Both the position numbers and the translations under genes were made by a program. DNA of 64,000 nt. It comes from MR-S7 sp000400995. GTDB lineage: Bacteria; Pseudomonadota; Gammaproteobacteria; Burkholderiales; Burkholderiaceae_C. The stretch is taken from positions 1-64,000 of the forward strand of contig NZ_CP152342.1 in NCBI RefSeq assembly GCF_045291395.1. Reading direction: 5' to 3'. The notes beneath the pieces are model-generated. The model was not told the DNA's origin, did no database searches, and was given only the letters and a program-made list of their open reading frames with translations. Positions 56,412-64,000 of the stretch are shown one piece after another (within the stretch, counting starts at the first letter, position 1; the number at the start of each line of letters is the position of its first letter).

Positions 56412-57524
56412 TCAGCGGCGGAACTTGCCGTCCGTGCCGATGATGGAAAGGTCGGCGAAGTCCAGCCCGGTGTGGTCGTCGGGGCCGTAGGTGATCTCCA
56501 GCCCGCCCAGGTCGAATTTCTGCAGGGATTCCAGCGCCACCTGGACCTTCTCGCGCGTGGGCTTGGGGCCGGCGCGGCGCAGGCCTTCCACCAGCACCTT
56601 CGCGGCGGTGTAGCCCTCCAGCATGGCGGGGCTGATCTCCTGGCCCTTGGCCTTGGCTAGGTCGTGCGCCTCGCGCACCAGCGGGTAGTGGCTGGAGCGC
56701 TCGTTGGGGAAGACCTGGGTGACGATCACGCCGCGCGCGTTGGCGCCCAGGCTCTTGGCGAAGCCCGACGAGGCGTTGTTCGACAGCGTGACGATCTGCG
56801 CGGTCGACCCGGCATTGCGGAAGGCCGCGTAGCCGTCCACCACGGCGGAGCCCGACGCCAGCATGAGTACGGCCTGTGCCTGCGACTGCACGACCTTGGC
56901 CGCGATGGGCGCGAAGTTGGGCTTGGCGCGGTCGAACTTCTCCAGCACCACGGGCTGCAGCTTGGCCTGCTCCAGCCCGCGCTGCGCGCCGGCCAAGCCG
57001 TCGGCGCCGAAGCTGTCGTCGGCCAGCACCACGCCGATGCGTGTGATGCCCATGGAGGCCAGGTGGGAGACGACCTTCTCCGCCTCGCGCTGGTAGGTGG
57101 CGCGCACGTTGAACACGTGCTTGCGCACTGGCTTGTGCAGCACCATGGCGCCGGTGGACGGACCCACGAGCGGCACGCCGTGCTTGTCCAGCAGCGGCAC
57201 GATGGCCTCGTTGTGCGGCGTGCCGCGCGTGAGGAAGAGGGCGGTGACGTTGTGCTCCTCGATGAGCTTGCGGGCGTTCTCGGCGGCGAGCTTGGGGTCG
57301 AACTTGTCGTCCAGCGAGATCACCTCGATCTTCTGGCCGTTCACGCCCCCGCGTGCGTTGACCATGTCCAGGTACAGCTGCGCGCCGTCCGCCGTCTCCT
57401 TCACGCCGGCGGCCACGATACCGCTGAAGCCTGCGGTCTGGCCGACCAGGATCTGTGCCTGGGCAGGCAGGCCCAGCATGGTGGCGAGCGCGGCCAGCGC
57501 GGCGGCCTTGTGCCATCTCCTCAT
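56412..57524 (-). CDS. Branched-chain-type ABC binding protein, tandem paralogue B
   Basis: This 370-residue paralogue of the downstream gene has a signal ending LPAQAQ (about residue 23), then ILVGQTAGFSGIVAAGVKETADGAQLYLDMVNARGGVNGQKIEVISLDDKFDP. Both keep FLTRGTPH/FMTRGTPH and GPSTGAMVLH in the ligand-facing part. The start at 57524 is preferred over an upstream in-frame ATG at 57641 because the signal peptide then begins normally. The ligand is unknown. Confidence 0.9.
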   Translation of the reverse strand: MRRWHKAAALAALATMLGLPAQAQILVGQTAGFSGIVAAGVKETADGAQLYLDMVNARGGVNGQKIEVISLDDKFDPKLAAENARKLIEEHNVTALFLTRGTPHNEAIVPLLDKHGVPLVGPSTGAMVLHKPVRKHVFNVRATYQREAEKVVSHLASMGITRIGVVLADDSFGADGLAGAQRGLEQAKLQPVVLEKFDRAKPNFAPIAAKVVQSQAQAVLMLASGSAVVDGYAAFRNAGSTAQIVTLSNNASSGFAKSLGANARGVIVTQVFPNERSSHYPLVREAHDLAKAKGQEISPAMLEGYTAAKVLVEGLRRAGPKPTREKVQVALESLQKFDLGGLEITYGPDDHTGLDFADLSIIGTDGKFRR

Positions 57525-57824
57525 GGAATGTCTCCGTTGAATGGTGTTGTGGGATTTGCCCCCGTGGACCGAGGCAGGGGCTCCTGCCGGGGCTGCGGTG
57601 ACGCGGCTCCCGCGGCAGCGGGAGCAGGCAGGAACGCCCACTATTGCGTGCTACCGGCTTCGTGGCAAGTGCTGCCGGGGCAGCTGTGGCATTGACCTGA
57701 CGGGTCGCATGGGAAAGCCCCTTGCGCGTTGTGCTGACGCAACGCACACCGCGCATGACGCACGCCTGCCGGGGTTATCCCTGCCTTCTAGAATGTCCCG
57801 CCCCACCCCAGAAAGACCACCGGT
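57525..57824. other. Divergent promoter region between binding protein and uvrA
   Basis: These 300 bp contain a perfect hairpin GCTCCCGC-GGCA-GCGGGAGC (57606-57625) and a TAGAAT (57789-57794) that could be the uvrA -10. I see no CTGT-N8-ACAG LexA-type box. Nothing else is recognisable. Confidence 0.4.
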
Positions 57825-60800
57825 ATGACCCAGGGACTGATCCGCATCCACGGCGCGCGCCAGCACAACCTCAAGAACCTCGACGTGGACATCCGCACGG
57901 GCGAACTGACGGTGGTCACGGGCCCCAGCGGCTCGGGCAAGTCCAGCCTGGTGTTCGACACGCTCTACGCCGAGGGCCAGCGCCGCTACGTGGAGACCTT
58001 CAGCGCCTACGCGCGCCAGTTCCTCGATCGCATGGACAAGCCCGCCGTGGACAAGGTGGAGGGCGTGCCCCCGGCGATTGCCATCGACCAGACCAACCCG
58101 GTGCGCTCCAGCCGCTCCACCGTCGGCACGATGACGGAGCTGAACGACCACCTGAAGCTGCTGTACGCGCGCGCCGGGCAGCTCTTCGACAAGCAGACCG
58201 CGCAGCCCGTGCGCCACGATTCGCCCGACACCATCTATGGCGCCCTGCGCCAGCGCTGCGAGGCCGAGGGCGACCCGCGCATCGTGCTCACCTTCCCCGT
58301 GGAGCTGCCCGCGAACACATCGCCCGAGCAGGTGGAGCAATGGCTGTCGGCCAGCGGTTTCACCAGGGTGCAGGCCGAGCGCGAGCACGAAGGCCGCAAG
58401 CTGCTCGACGTGGTGGCCGACCGCTTCCGCATGGGCAACACCGAGCGCGTGCGCGCCGTCGAGGCGATCGAAGTGGCCTTGAAGCGCGGCGGCGGGCGGC
58501 TCAACGTCTACCGCCTGCGCGACGAAGGCGAGCCGGAGCTGTGGCGTTTTTCGACCGGCCTGCACTGCCCCGACAGCGACCTGCGCTACAGCGAGCCCAT
58601 CCCCTCGATGTTCTCGTTCAACTCCGCCGTGGGCGCGTGCGAGGCGTGCCGGGGGTTCGGGCGCGTGATCGGCGTGGACTGGGGCCTCGTCATCCCCAAC
58701 GACAAGCTCACGCTGCGCGCCGGCGCCGTCAAGCCCATCCAGACGCCCGCGTGGAAGGAATGCCAGGACGACCTGATGCGCCATGCCGAAAGCGCCGGCA
58801 TTCCGCGCGACACGCCCTGGTACAAGCTGACCGACGACCAGCGCAAATGGGTCATCGAGGGCACGCCCGGCTACCGCGAAGGCAACTGGAACAAGCAGTG
58901 GTACGGCATCCGCCGCTTCTTCGCCTACCTGGAGAGCAAGGCGTACAAGATGCACATCCGCGTGCTGCTCTCCAAGTACCGCAGCTACACGCCGTGCCCC
59001 GTGTGCGCGGGCGCGCGGCTCAAGACCGAGAGCCTGCTGTGGCGCATCGGCGGCAAGGACGATGCCGATGCAGTGCTCGACCCCGCGAAGCGCTTCATGC
59101 CCCAGGGCGTGCAATGGTCGCGCGCGCAGCTCGAAGCGCTGCCCGGCCTCACGCTGCACGACCTGATGCTGCTGCCCATCGAGCGGCTGCGGCGCTTCTT
59201 CGCGCGCATGGCGCTGCCTATGGCCGGCGCGGCGGGCGAAGCCCAGGCGCTGAAGCTGCTGCACGAGGAAATCACCACCCGCCTCAAGTACCTGTGCGAC
59301 GTGGGCATCGGCTACCTCACGCTCGACCGGCAGAGCCGCACCCTGAGCGGCGGCGAGGTGCAGCGCATCAACCTCACCACGGCGCTGGGCACCTCGCTGG
59401 TCAACACCCTGTTCGTGCTCGACGAGCCCAGCATCGGCCTGCACCCGCGCGACATGCACCGCATCACCGAGGCCATGCTGCGCCTGCGCGACGCGGGAAA
59501 CACGCTGGTGGTGGTGGAGCACGACCCGGCCGTGATGCTCGCGGCCGACCGCGTGATCGACTTCGGCCCCGGCCCTGGCGAGCGCGGCGGCTCCATCGTG
59601 TTCGACGGCCCGGTGGCCGATTTGCGCCGCGCAGACACGCTCACGGGCCAGTACCTGGGCGGGCACAAGCAGATCGGCACGGGCTTGAAGCGCATGGTCA
59701 CGGAAAGCACGCCGCGCCTGGTGCTGGAAGGCGCGCGCGAGCACAACCTGAAGAACGTGAGCGTCGAATTCCCCTTGCAGCGCCTCGTTGCCGTCACCGG
59801 TGTGTCGGGCTCGGGCAAATCCACGCTGATCCAGGACGTGCTCGCGCCCGCGCTCATGCGCCACTTCGGCAAGGCCACCGAGGCGGCCGGCGCGCACGAC
59901 CGGCTGCTGGGCGCGGACCACCTGGGCGACGTGGTGTTCGTCGACCAGTCCCCCATCGGCAAGACCGCGCGCTCCAACCCCGTGAGCTACGTGGGCGCGT
60001 GGGATGCCATCCGCGAGCTGTTCGCCGTGGCGCCGCTGGCGCGCGAGCGCGGCTACACCGCCGCCAAGTTCAGCTTCAACAGCGGCGATGGGCGCTGTCC
60101 CACCTGCGGCGGCTCGGGCTTCGAACACGTGGAGATGCAGTTCCTCTCCGACGTGTACTTGCGCTGCCCCGACTGTGACGGCAAGCGCTACCGGCCCGAG
60201 ATCCTGGAAGTGCGCATCGAGCGCGCGGGCCGCCTCTTGAACGTGGCCAGCGTGCTCGACCTCACGGTAAGCGAGGCCGCCACGCTGTTCGCGCAAGACC
60301 GCGACGTGATCCGCGCCCTGCAGCCCATCGTGGACGTGGGCCTGGAATACGTGAAGCTTGGCCAGCCCGTACCCACGCTCTCGGGCGGCGAGGCGCAGCG
60401 GCTGAAATTGGCGGGCTTCCTCGCCGAGGCCGCGCGCACGCAAAGCAAATCGCGCCAGCCCGTCGCGCGCAAGGGCACGCTGTTCCTGTTCGACGAGCCC
60501 ACCACCGGCCTGCACTTCGACGACATCGCCAAGCTCATGCGCGCGCTGCGCAAGCTGCTGGACGCGGGCCACTCGCTGATCCTCATCGAGCACAACCTCG
60601 ACGTGATCCGCGCCAGCGACTGGGTGATCGACCTCGGCCCCGAAGGCGGCGACGCGGGTGGCCGCGTGGTGGCCGAGGGCACGCCCGAGGACGTGCGCCA
60701 GCATCCGCAGTCGCACACCGGCGAGGCGCTGCGCGAGTACGAACAGGCGCTGGGCGCGGGCGGCCACTCGGTGCACGAGCGCGCGGCGGTGCTACGAAAA

Positions 60801-63581
60801 GAGAAGCTGCTCGCGCTTGATGGGCAAGCGCTGGAAGCCAAAAACGCCATTGAAATCGTCAACGCCAAGGAGCACAACCTCAAGCACCTGAACGTGGACA
60901 TTCCGCGCGGCAAGTTCAACGTCATCACCGGCGTCAGCGGCTCGGGCAAGTCCACGCTCGCGTTCGACATCCTGTTCAACGAAGGCCAGCGCCGCTACCT
61001 CGAAAGCCTGAACGCCTACGCGCGCAGCATCGTGCAGCCGGCCGGCCGGCCCGAGGTGGACGCGGTCTACGGCATCCCGCCCACGGTGGCGATCGAGCAG
61101 CGCCTCTCGCGTGGCGGGCGCAAGAGCACGGTGGGCACGACCACGGAGGTGTGGCACTTCCTGCGCCTGCTGTACGTCAAGCTCGGCGTGCAGCACTGCA
61201 TCCACGACGGCGCGGCCGTGCAGCCGCAGACGCCCGACCGCATCGCCGCGCAACTGCTCGCGCAGTTCAAGGGCCGGCACATCGGGCTGCTCGCGCCGCT
61301 GGTGGTGAACCGCAAGGGCGTCTATACCGAGCTGGCCGACTGGGCGCGCCCGCGCGGCTATACGCACCTGCGCGTGGATGGCGACTTCCTGCCCACCTCG
61401 GGCTTTCCGCGCATCGACCGCTTCAAGGAACACACCATCGAGCTGCCCGTGGCCAGCCTGCACGTCAGCGCGCAGCACGAGGACGAACTGCGCACGCAGC
61501 TCGCCAAGGCGCTCGACCTGGGCAAGGGCGTGGTGCACGTCTTGAGCGGGCTCGATGGGCTGAAGGAGGCGATGGAGGAGGGCCGCCCCACGGCGCACAT
61601 CGGCGCGCTGCAGGTGTTCTCCACCAAGCGCGCCTGCCCTGTCTGCGCGACGAGCTACGCCGAACTCGACCCGCGCCTGTTCTCGTACAACAGCAAGCAC
61701 GGCTGGTGCCCGGACTGCGTGGGCACGGGCGTCAAGCTCACGAAGGAGCAGCGCAAGGCGCTCGACGATTCCGTGCTCGATGACAAGGAAAAAGGCCGCG
61801 AGCAGACCTTCGCCGAGCCCGAGGTGGAAGACGTGGCCGACGTCGCCTGCCCGAGCTGCCAGGGCACGCGCCTGAACCCCGTGGCGCGCGCCGTGCTGTT
61901 CGCGGGCACGCCCATCACCGAGGTGGCGCGCCTGTCGGTATCGGAAGTGCGGCAGTGGATCGAGGGGCTGCAACTCTCGGGCCGCGAGGCGGACATTGCC
62001 CGCGACCTCGTTCCCGAAATCAAGAGTCGCCTCGAATTCCTGGAGGAAGTGGGCCTGTCGTACCTCACGCTCGACCGCGGCGCGCCGACGCTCTCCGGCG
62101 GCGAGGCCCAGCGCATCCGCCTCGCCGCGCAGCTCGGCAGCAACCTGCAGGGCGTGTGCTACGTGCTCGACGAGCCCACCATCGGCCTGCACGCGCGCGA
62201 CAACCAGATCCTGCTCGACGCGCTGCACAAGCTCGGCGACAAGGGCAACACGCTGGTGGTGGTGGAGCACGACGAGGACACCATCCGCCGCGCCGACCAC
62301 ATCATCGACATCGGCCCCAGCGCGGGCAAGCGCGGCGGGCGGCTCGTCGCGCAGGGGAAGGTGGCGGACATCACGGCGGCGGAGGATTCGCAGACCGGGC
62401 GCTACCTGCTGCATGCGATGCGCCATCCGCTGCGGCCGCGCCGCCCGATTGATGCTCCTGAAAAAGGAGCTGCCAGCGCTCGTCCAGCAAGCGCTACAGG
62501 CCAAAAAGACCAAGAAACCCTGCACTGGCTCACCGTGCACGGCGCGCGCATGCACAACCTGCAAGACGTGACCGCGCGCGTGCCGCTCAAACGCCTCGTC
62601 GCCGTCACCGGCGTCAGCGGCTCGGGCAAATCCACGCTTGCGCGCGACGTGCTGCTCGCCAACGTGCAGGCGTGGGTGCAGCAGCGCTCCACCAAGGCCG
62701 GGCGCGACGCGATGGACGCGGGCAAGGCCCCGCCGCTCGCCGGCTGCGCGGGCCTGTCGGGCTTCGAGACCATCGACCGCGTGCTCGAAGTCGACCAGAC
62801 CCCCATCGGCAAGACCCCGCGCTCCTGCCCCGCCACTTACATCGGCTTCTGGGACACCGTCCGCAAGCTCTTCGCCGAAACGCTGGAGGCCAAGGCGCGC
62901 GGCTACGCGGCCGGCCGTTTCAGCTTCAACACCGGCGAAGGCCGCTGCCCCGCCTGCGAAGGCCAGGGCGTGCGCACCATCGAGATGAGCTTCCTGCCCG
63001 ACGTGAAAGTGCCCTGCGAGGTCTGCCACGGCGCGCGCTTCAACCCCGAAACCCTGGCCGTTACCTGGCGCGGCAAGAGCATCGGCGACGTGCTGCAGAT
63101 GGAAGTGGACGAGGCGGTGGAATTCTTCGCCAGCATGCCCAGCATCGCCCACCCGCTGCAACTGCTGAAGGACGTGGGCCTGGGCTACCTCACGCTCGGC
63201 CAGCCCAGCCCGACGCTTTCCGGCGGCGAGGCGCAGCGCATCAAGCTCGTCACCGAACTCACCAAGGTGCGCGACGACGTGGGCCGGCGCGGGCAGAAAA
63301 GCCCGCACACGCTCTACGTGCTTGACGAGCCCACGGTGGGCCTGCACATGGCCGACGTGCACAAGCTCATCCACGTGCTGCACCGCCTGGTCGATGGCGG
63401 CCACAGCGTGGTGGTGATCGAGCACGACCTCGACGTGATCGCCGAGGCCGACTGGATCATCGACCTGGGCCCCGAGGGCGGCAAGGACGGCGGGCGCATC
63501 GTGGCGGCGGCCACGCCGGAGGACGTGGTGCGGCTGGGCACGCACACGGGCATGGCGCTGGCGCCGGTGCTGGCGCGGTGA
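57825..63581 (+). CDS. uvrA: Double-length UvrA (two fused UvrA units)
   Basis: This 1918-residue protein is about twice the normal UvrA (about 940). It holds two complete copies, each with two ABC ATPase modules: Walker A at residues 33, 659, 1036 and 1596, and LSGGE signatures near 506, 850, 1421 and 1796. The damage-binding zinc finger CPTCGGSG...CPDC is kept in the first unit and CPACEGQG...CEVC in the second. The UvrB-domain zinc finger is intact in unit 2 (Cys-1271/1274/1295/1298) but damaged in unit 1, where Ser-251 replaces a Cys (Cys-248, Cys-272 and Cys-275 remain). Repeat copies encode the linkers at 989-1010 and 1541-1562. UvrA acts in nucleotide excision repair; whether this form replaces or supplements a normal UvrA is unknown. 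Confidence 0.93.
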   Translation: MTQGLIRIHGARQHNLKNLDVDIRTGELTVVTGPSGSGKSSLVFDTLYAEGQRRYVETFSAYARQFLDRMDKPAVDKVEGVPPAIAIDQTNPVRSSRSTVGTMTELNDHLKLLYARAGQLFDKQTAQPVRHDSPDTIYGALRQRCEAEGDPRIVLTFPVELPANTSPEQVEQWLSASGFTRVQAEREHEGRKLLDVVADRFRMGNTERVRAVEAIEVALKRGGGRLNVYRLRDEGEPELWRFSTGLHCPDSDLRYSEPIPSMFSFNSAVGACEACRGFGRVIGVDWGLVIPNDKLTLRAGAVKPIQTPAWKECQDDLMRHAESAGIPRDTPWYKLTDDQRKWVIEGTPGYREGNWNKQWYGIRRFFAYLESKAYKMHIRVLLSKYRSYTPCPVCAGARLKTESLLWRIGGKDDADAVLDPAKRFMPQGVQWSRAQLEALPGLTLHDLMLLPIERLRRFFARMALPMAGAAGEAQALKLLHEEITTRLKYLCDVGIGYLTLDRQSRTLSGGEVQRINLTTALGTSLVNTLFVLDEPSIGLHPRDMHRITEAMLRLRDAGNTLVVVEHDPAVMLAADRVIDFGPGPGERGGSIVFDGPVADLRRADTLTGQYLGGHKQIGTGLKRMVTESTPRLVLEGAREHNLKNVSVEFPLQRLVAVTGVSGSGKSTLIQDVLAPALMRHFGKATEAAGAHDRLLGADHLGDVVFVDQSPIGKTARSNPVSYVGAWDAIRELFAVAPLARERGYTAAKFSFNSGDGRCPTCGGSGFEHVEMQFLSDVYLRCPDCDGKRYRPEILEVRIERAGRLLNVASVLDLTVSEAATLFAQDRDVIRALQPIVDVGLEYVKLGQPVPTLSGGEAQRLKLAGFLAEAARTQSKSRQPVARKGTLFLFDEPTTGLHFDDIAKLMRALRKLLDAGHSLILIEHNLDVIRASDWVIDLGPEGGDAGGRVVAEGTPEDVRQHPQSHTGEALREYEQALGAGGHSVHERAAVLRKEKLLALDGQALEAKNAIEIVNAKEHNLKHLNVDIPRGKFNVITGVSGSGKSTLAFDILFNEGQRRYLESLNAYARSIVQPAGRPEVDAVYGIPPTVAIEQRLSRGGRKSTVGTTTEVWHFLRLLYVKLGVQHCIHDGAAVQPQTPDRIAAQLLAQFKGRHIGLLAPLVVNRKGVYTELADWARPRGYTHLRVDGDFLPTSGFPRIDRFKEHTIELPVASLHVSAQHEDELRTQLAKALDLGKGVVHVLSGLDGLKEAMEEGRPTAHIGALQVFSTKRACPVCATSYAELDPRLFSYNSKHGWCPDCVGTGVKLTKEQRKALDDSVLDDKEKGREQTFAEPEVEDVADVACPSCQGTRLNPVARAVLFAGTPITEVARLSVSEVRQWIEGLQLSGREADIARDLVPEIKSRLEFLEEVGLSYLTLDRGAPTLSGGEAQRIRLAAQLGSNLQGVCYVLDEPTIGLHARDNQILLDALHKLGDKGNTLVVVEHDEDTIRRADHIIDIGPSAGKRGGRLVAQGKVADITAAEDSQTGRYLLHAMRHPLRPRRPIDAPEKGAASARPASATGQKDQETLHWLTVHGARMHNLQDVTARVPLKRLVAVTGVSGSGKSTLARDVLLANVQAWVQQRSTKAGRDAMDAGKAPPLAGCAGLSGFETIDRVLEVDQTPIGKTPRSCPATYIGFWDTVRKLFAETLEAKARGYAAGRFSFNTGEGRCPACEGQGVRTIEMSFLPDVKVPCEVCHGARFNPETLAVTWRGKSIGDVLQMEVDEAVEFFASMPSIAHPLQLLKDVGLGYLTLGQPSPTLSGGEAQRIKLVTELTKVRDDVGRRGQKSPHTLYVLDEPTVGLHMADVHKLIHVLHRLVDGGHSVVVIEHDLDVIAEADWIIDLGPEGGKDGGRIVAAATPEDVVRLGTHTGMALAPVLAR
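60790..60856 (+). repeat. Dispersed stem-loop repeat, copy H, inside uvrA
   Basis: GAAGCTGCTCGCGCTTGATGGG, then CAAGCGCTGGAAGCCAAAAA, forms the family hairpin (GCGCTTG/CAAGCGC, flanks GCTGC/GGAAGC). Read in frame, it encodes KLLALDGQALEAKNA between the two UvrA units. Confidence 0.75.
62447..62510 (+). repeat. Dispersed stem-loop repeat, copy I, inside uvrA
   Basis: GATTGATGCTCC-TGAAAAA-GGAGCTGCC forms the first hairpin (GCTCC/GGAGC), followed by AGCGCTCGTCCAGCAAGCGCTACAGGCC, matching the family order. In frame it encodes an Ala/Pro-rich linker (APEKGAASARPASATGQK) between the two ATPase modules of the second UvrA unit. Confidence 0.65.
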
Positions 63582-63593
63582 ATGGAGGGCTGT

Positions 63594-64000
63594 ATGACGG
63601 ACGACGTTCAACCTATGCGGTTCGAGGGCTACAAGCCCGGTGTCTGGCGCCAGCAGTACCAGTACAAAAGCTTTTCGCCCGAGCTGGTGAACCGGCCCTG
63701 GCGCTGGGAAGACCCGCGCATCAACACCCTCCTGGAGCAGGCCACGCGGGCCCTGGGCGAGTTGAACGCGTTCTCGCTCATCGTGCCGGATGTCGATCTA
63801 TTCATCGAGATGCACATCGCGAAAGAGGCAAACCAGTCCAGCCGGATTGAGGGCACACAGACGGCGATGGATGAAGCGGTGATGAGCGAGGAACTGATTG
63901 CCCCGGAAAAGCGCGACGACTGGCGCGAGGTGCGCAACTACGTCGATGCCATCAACATGGCGATTGCCGAACTGCAGACGCTGCCGCTGTCGAACCGCCT
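63594..64000 (+). CDS. Fic-domain protein, N-terminal part (runs off the window)
   Basis: The first 135 codons are present. They show the Fic_N start (GYKPGVWRQQYQYKSFSPELVNRPW) and the autoinhibitory helix motif S-x3-E-G (Ser-82 to Gly-87 in QSSRIEGTQ), after which the Fic core with HPFxxGNGR would follow outside the window. Fic enzymes transfer AMP to proteins; those with this N-terminal inhibitory motif are usually class II, self-inhibited. It starts 13 bp after uvrA. The target is unknown. Confidence 0.85.
   Translation, partial: MTDDVQPMRFEGYKPGVWRQQYQYKSFSPELVNRPWRWEDPRINTLLEQATRALGELNAFSLIVPDVDLFIEMHIAKEANQSSRIEGTQTAMDEAVMSEELIAPEKRDDWREVRNYVDAINMAIAELQTLPLSNR

Noticed and set aside
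57525..57824. A LexA (SOS) box in front of uvrA
   Set aside because: No CTGT-N8-ACAG or similar site was found by eye; SOS control cannot be claimed.
60792..63611. A 939-codon antisense frame across the second half of uvrA, and a 1041-codon one across the first half
   Set aside because: Both mirror the strong third-position GC of uvrA and show no domain; the plus strand has four complete ABC modules.

Overview
The window comes from a GC-rich betaproteobacterium. The 16S rRNA, the rrn layout (16S, tRNA-Ile, tRNA-Ala, 23S, 5S), the TctC/Bug-type and branched-chain-type binding proteins, the OmpC-like porin and the aceK/thiolase/acyl-CoA dehydrogenase neighbourhood all fit Comamonadaceae (Acidovorax/Alicycliphilus/Diaphorobacter-like). 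I do not assign a genus.

Layout. 1-5.7 kb: a complete rRNA operon with two leader promoters, RNase III-type processing stems and a strong terminator. 5.7-13.1 kb: leucine/acyl-CoA catabolism (MerR-type LiuR with two matching palindromic operators, isovaleryl-CoA dehydrogenase), then beta-carbonic anhydrase, isocitrate dehydrogenase kinase/phosphatase AceK, thiolase, an SDR and a second acyl-CoA dehydrogenase. 13.2-14.5 kb: an IS3-family element that truncates a lipoprotein gene. 14.9-18.9 kb: methyltransferase, two LysR regulators, a TauE-type permease and a YchJ-like protein. 19-24.3 kb: GntR regulator, atypical crotonase, Bug binding protein, CaiB-type CoA-transferase, and a malonyl-CoA synthetase with a 1-base frameshift near its start. 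24.3-28.6 kb: a Tat-type solute-binding protein, a diguanylate cyclase and a HAD phosphatase. 28.7-43 kb: a degradative HMG-CoA reductase divergent from a MocR-type regulator, then a long minus-strand gene train (AraC, GST, GMC dehydrogenase, Liv binding protein, LivH, fused LivM-LivG, LivF, second GMC dehydrogenase, acyl-CoA ligase). 43-51.5 kb: methylcrotonyl-CoA carboxylase beta, methylglutaconyl-CoA hydratase, DUF4126, carboxylase alpha, GhrA-like reductase, HMG-CoA lyase, YbaK, DUF1289 and a DsbA-like isomerase. 51.9-57.5 kb: MHS transporter, porin, small membrane protein and two tandem orphan binding proteins. 57.8-63.6 kb: a double-length UvrA. The window ends inside a Fic-domain gene.

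How the genes fit together. Isovaleryl-CoA dehydrogenase (6.3 kb) and the carboxylase/hydratase/lyase operon (43-50 kb) give every step from isovaleryl-CoA to acetyl-CoA plus acetoacetate. HMG-CoA reductase of the degradative type could feed mevalonate into the same lyase. The GMC/Liv/ligase train reads as an uptake-and-oxidation module for an unknown alcohol. A 26-bp palindrome in front of its binding-protein gene shares a half-site with the promoter of the nearby MocR-type regulator, so the two may form one regulon.

The most unusual feature is a dispersed stem-loop repeat of about 60 bp, present in about nine places. It sits between genes, as an inverted pair between the Liv binding protein and LivH, and in frame inside the carboxylase beta subunit, the DUF1289 gene and twice in uvrA.
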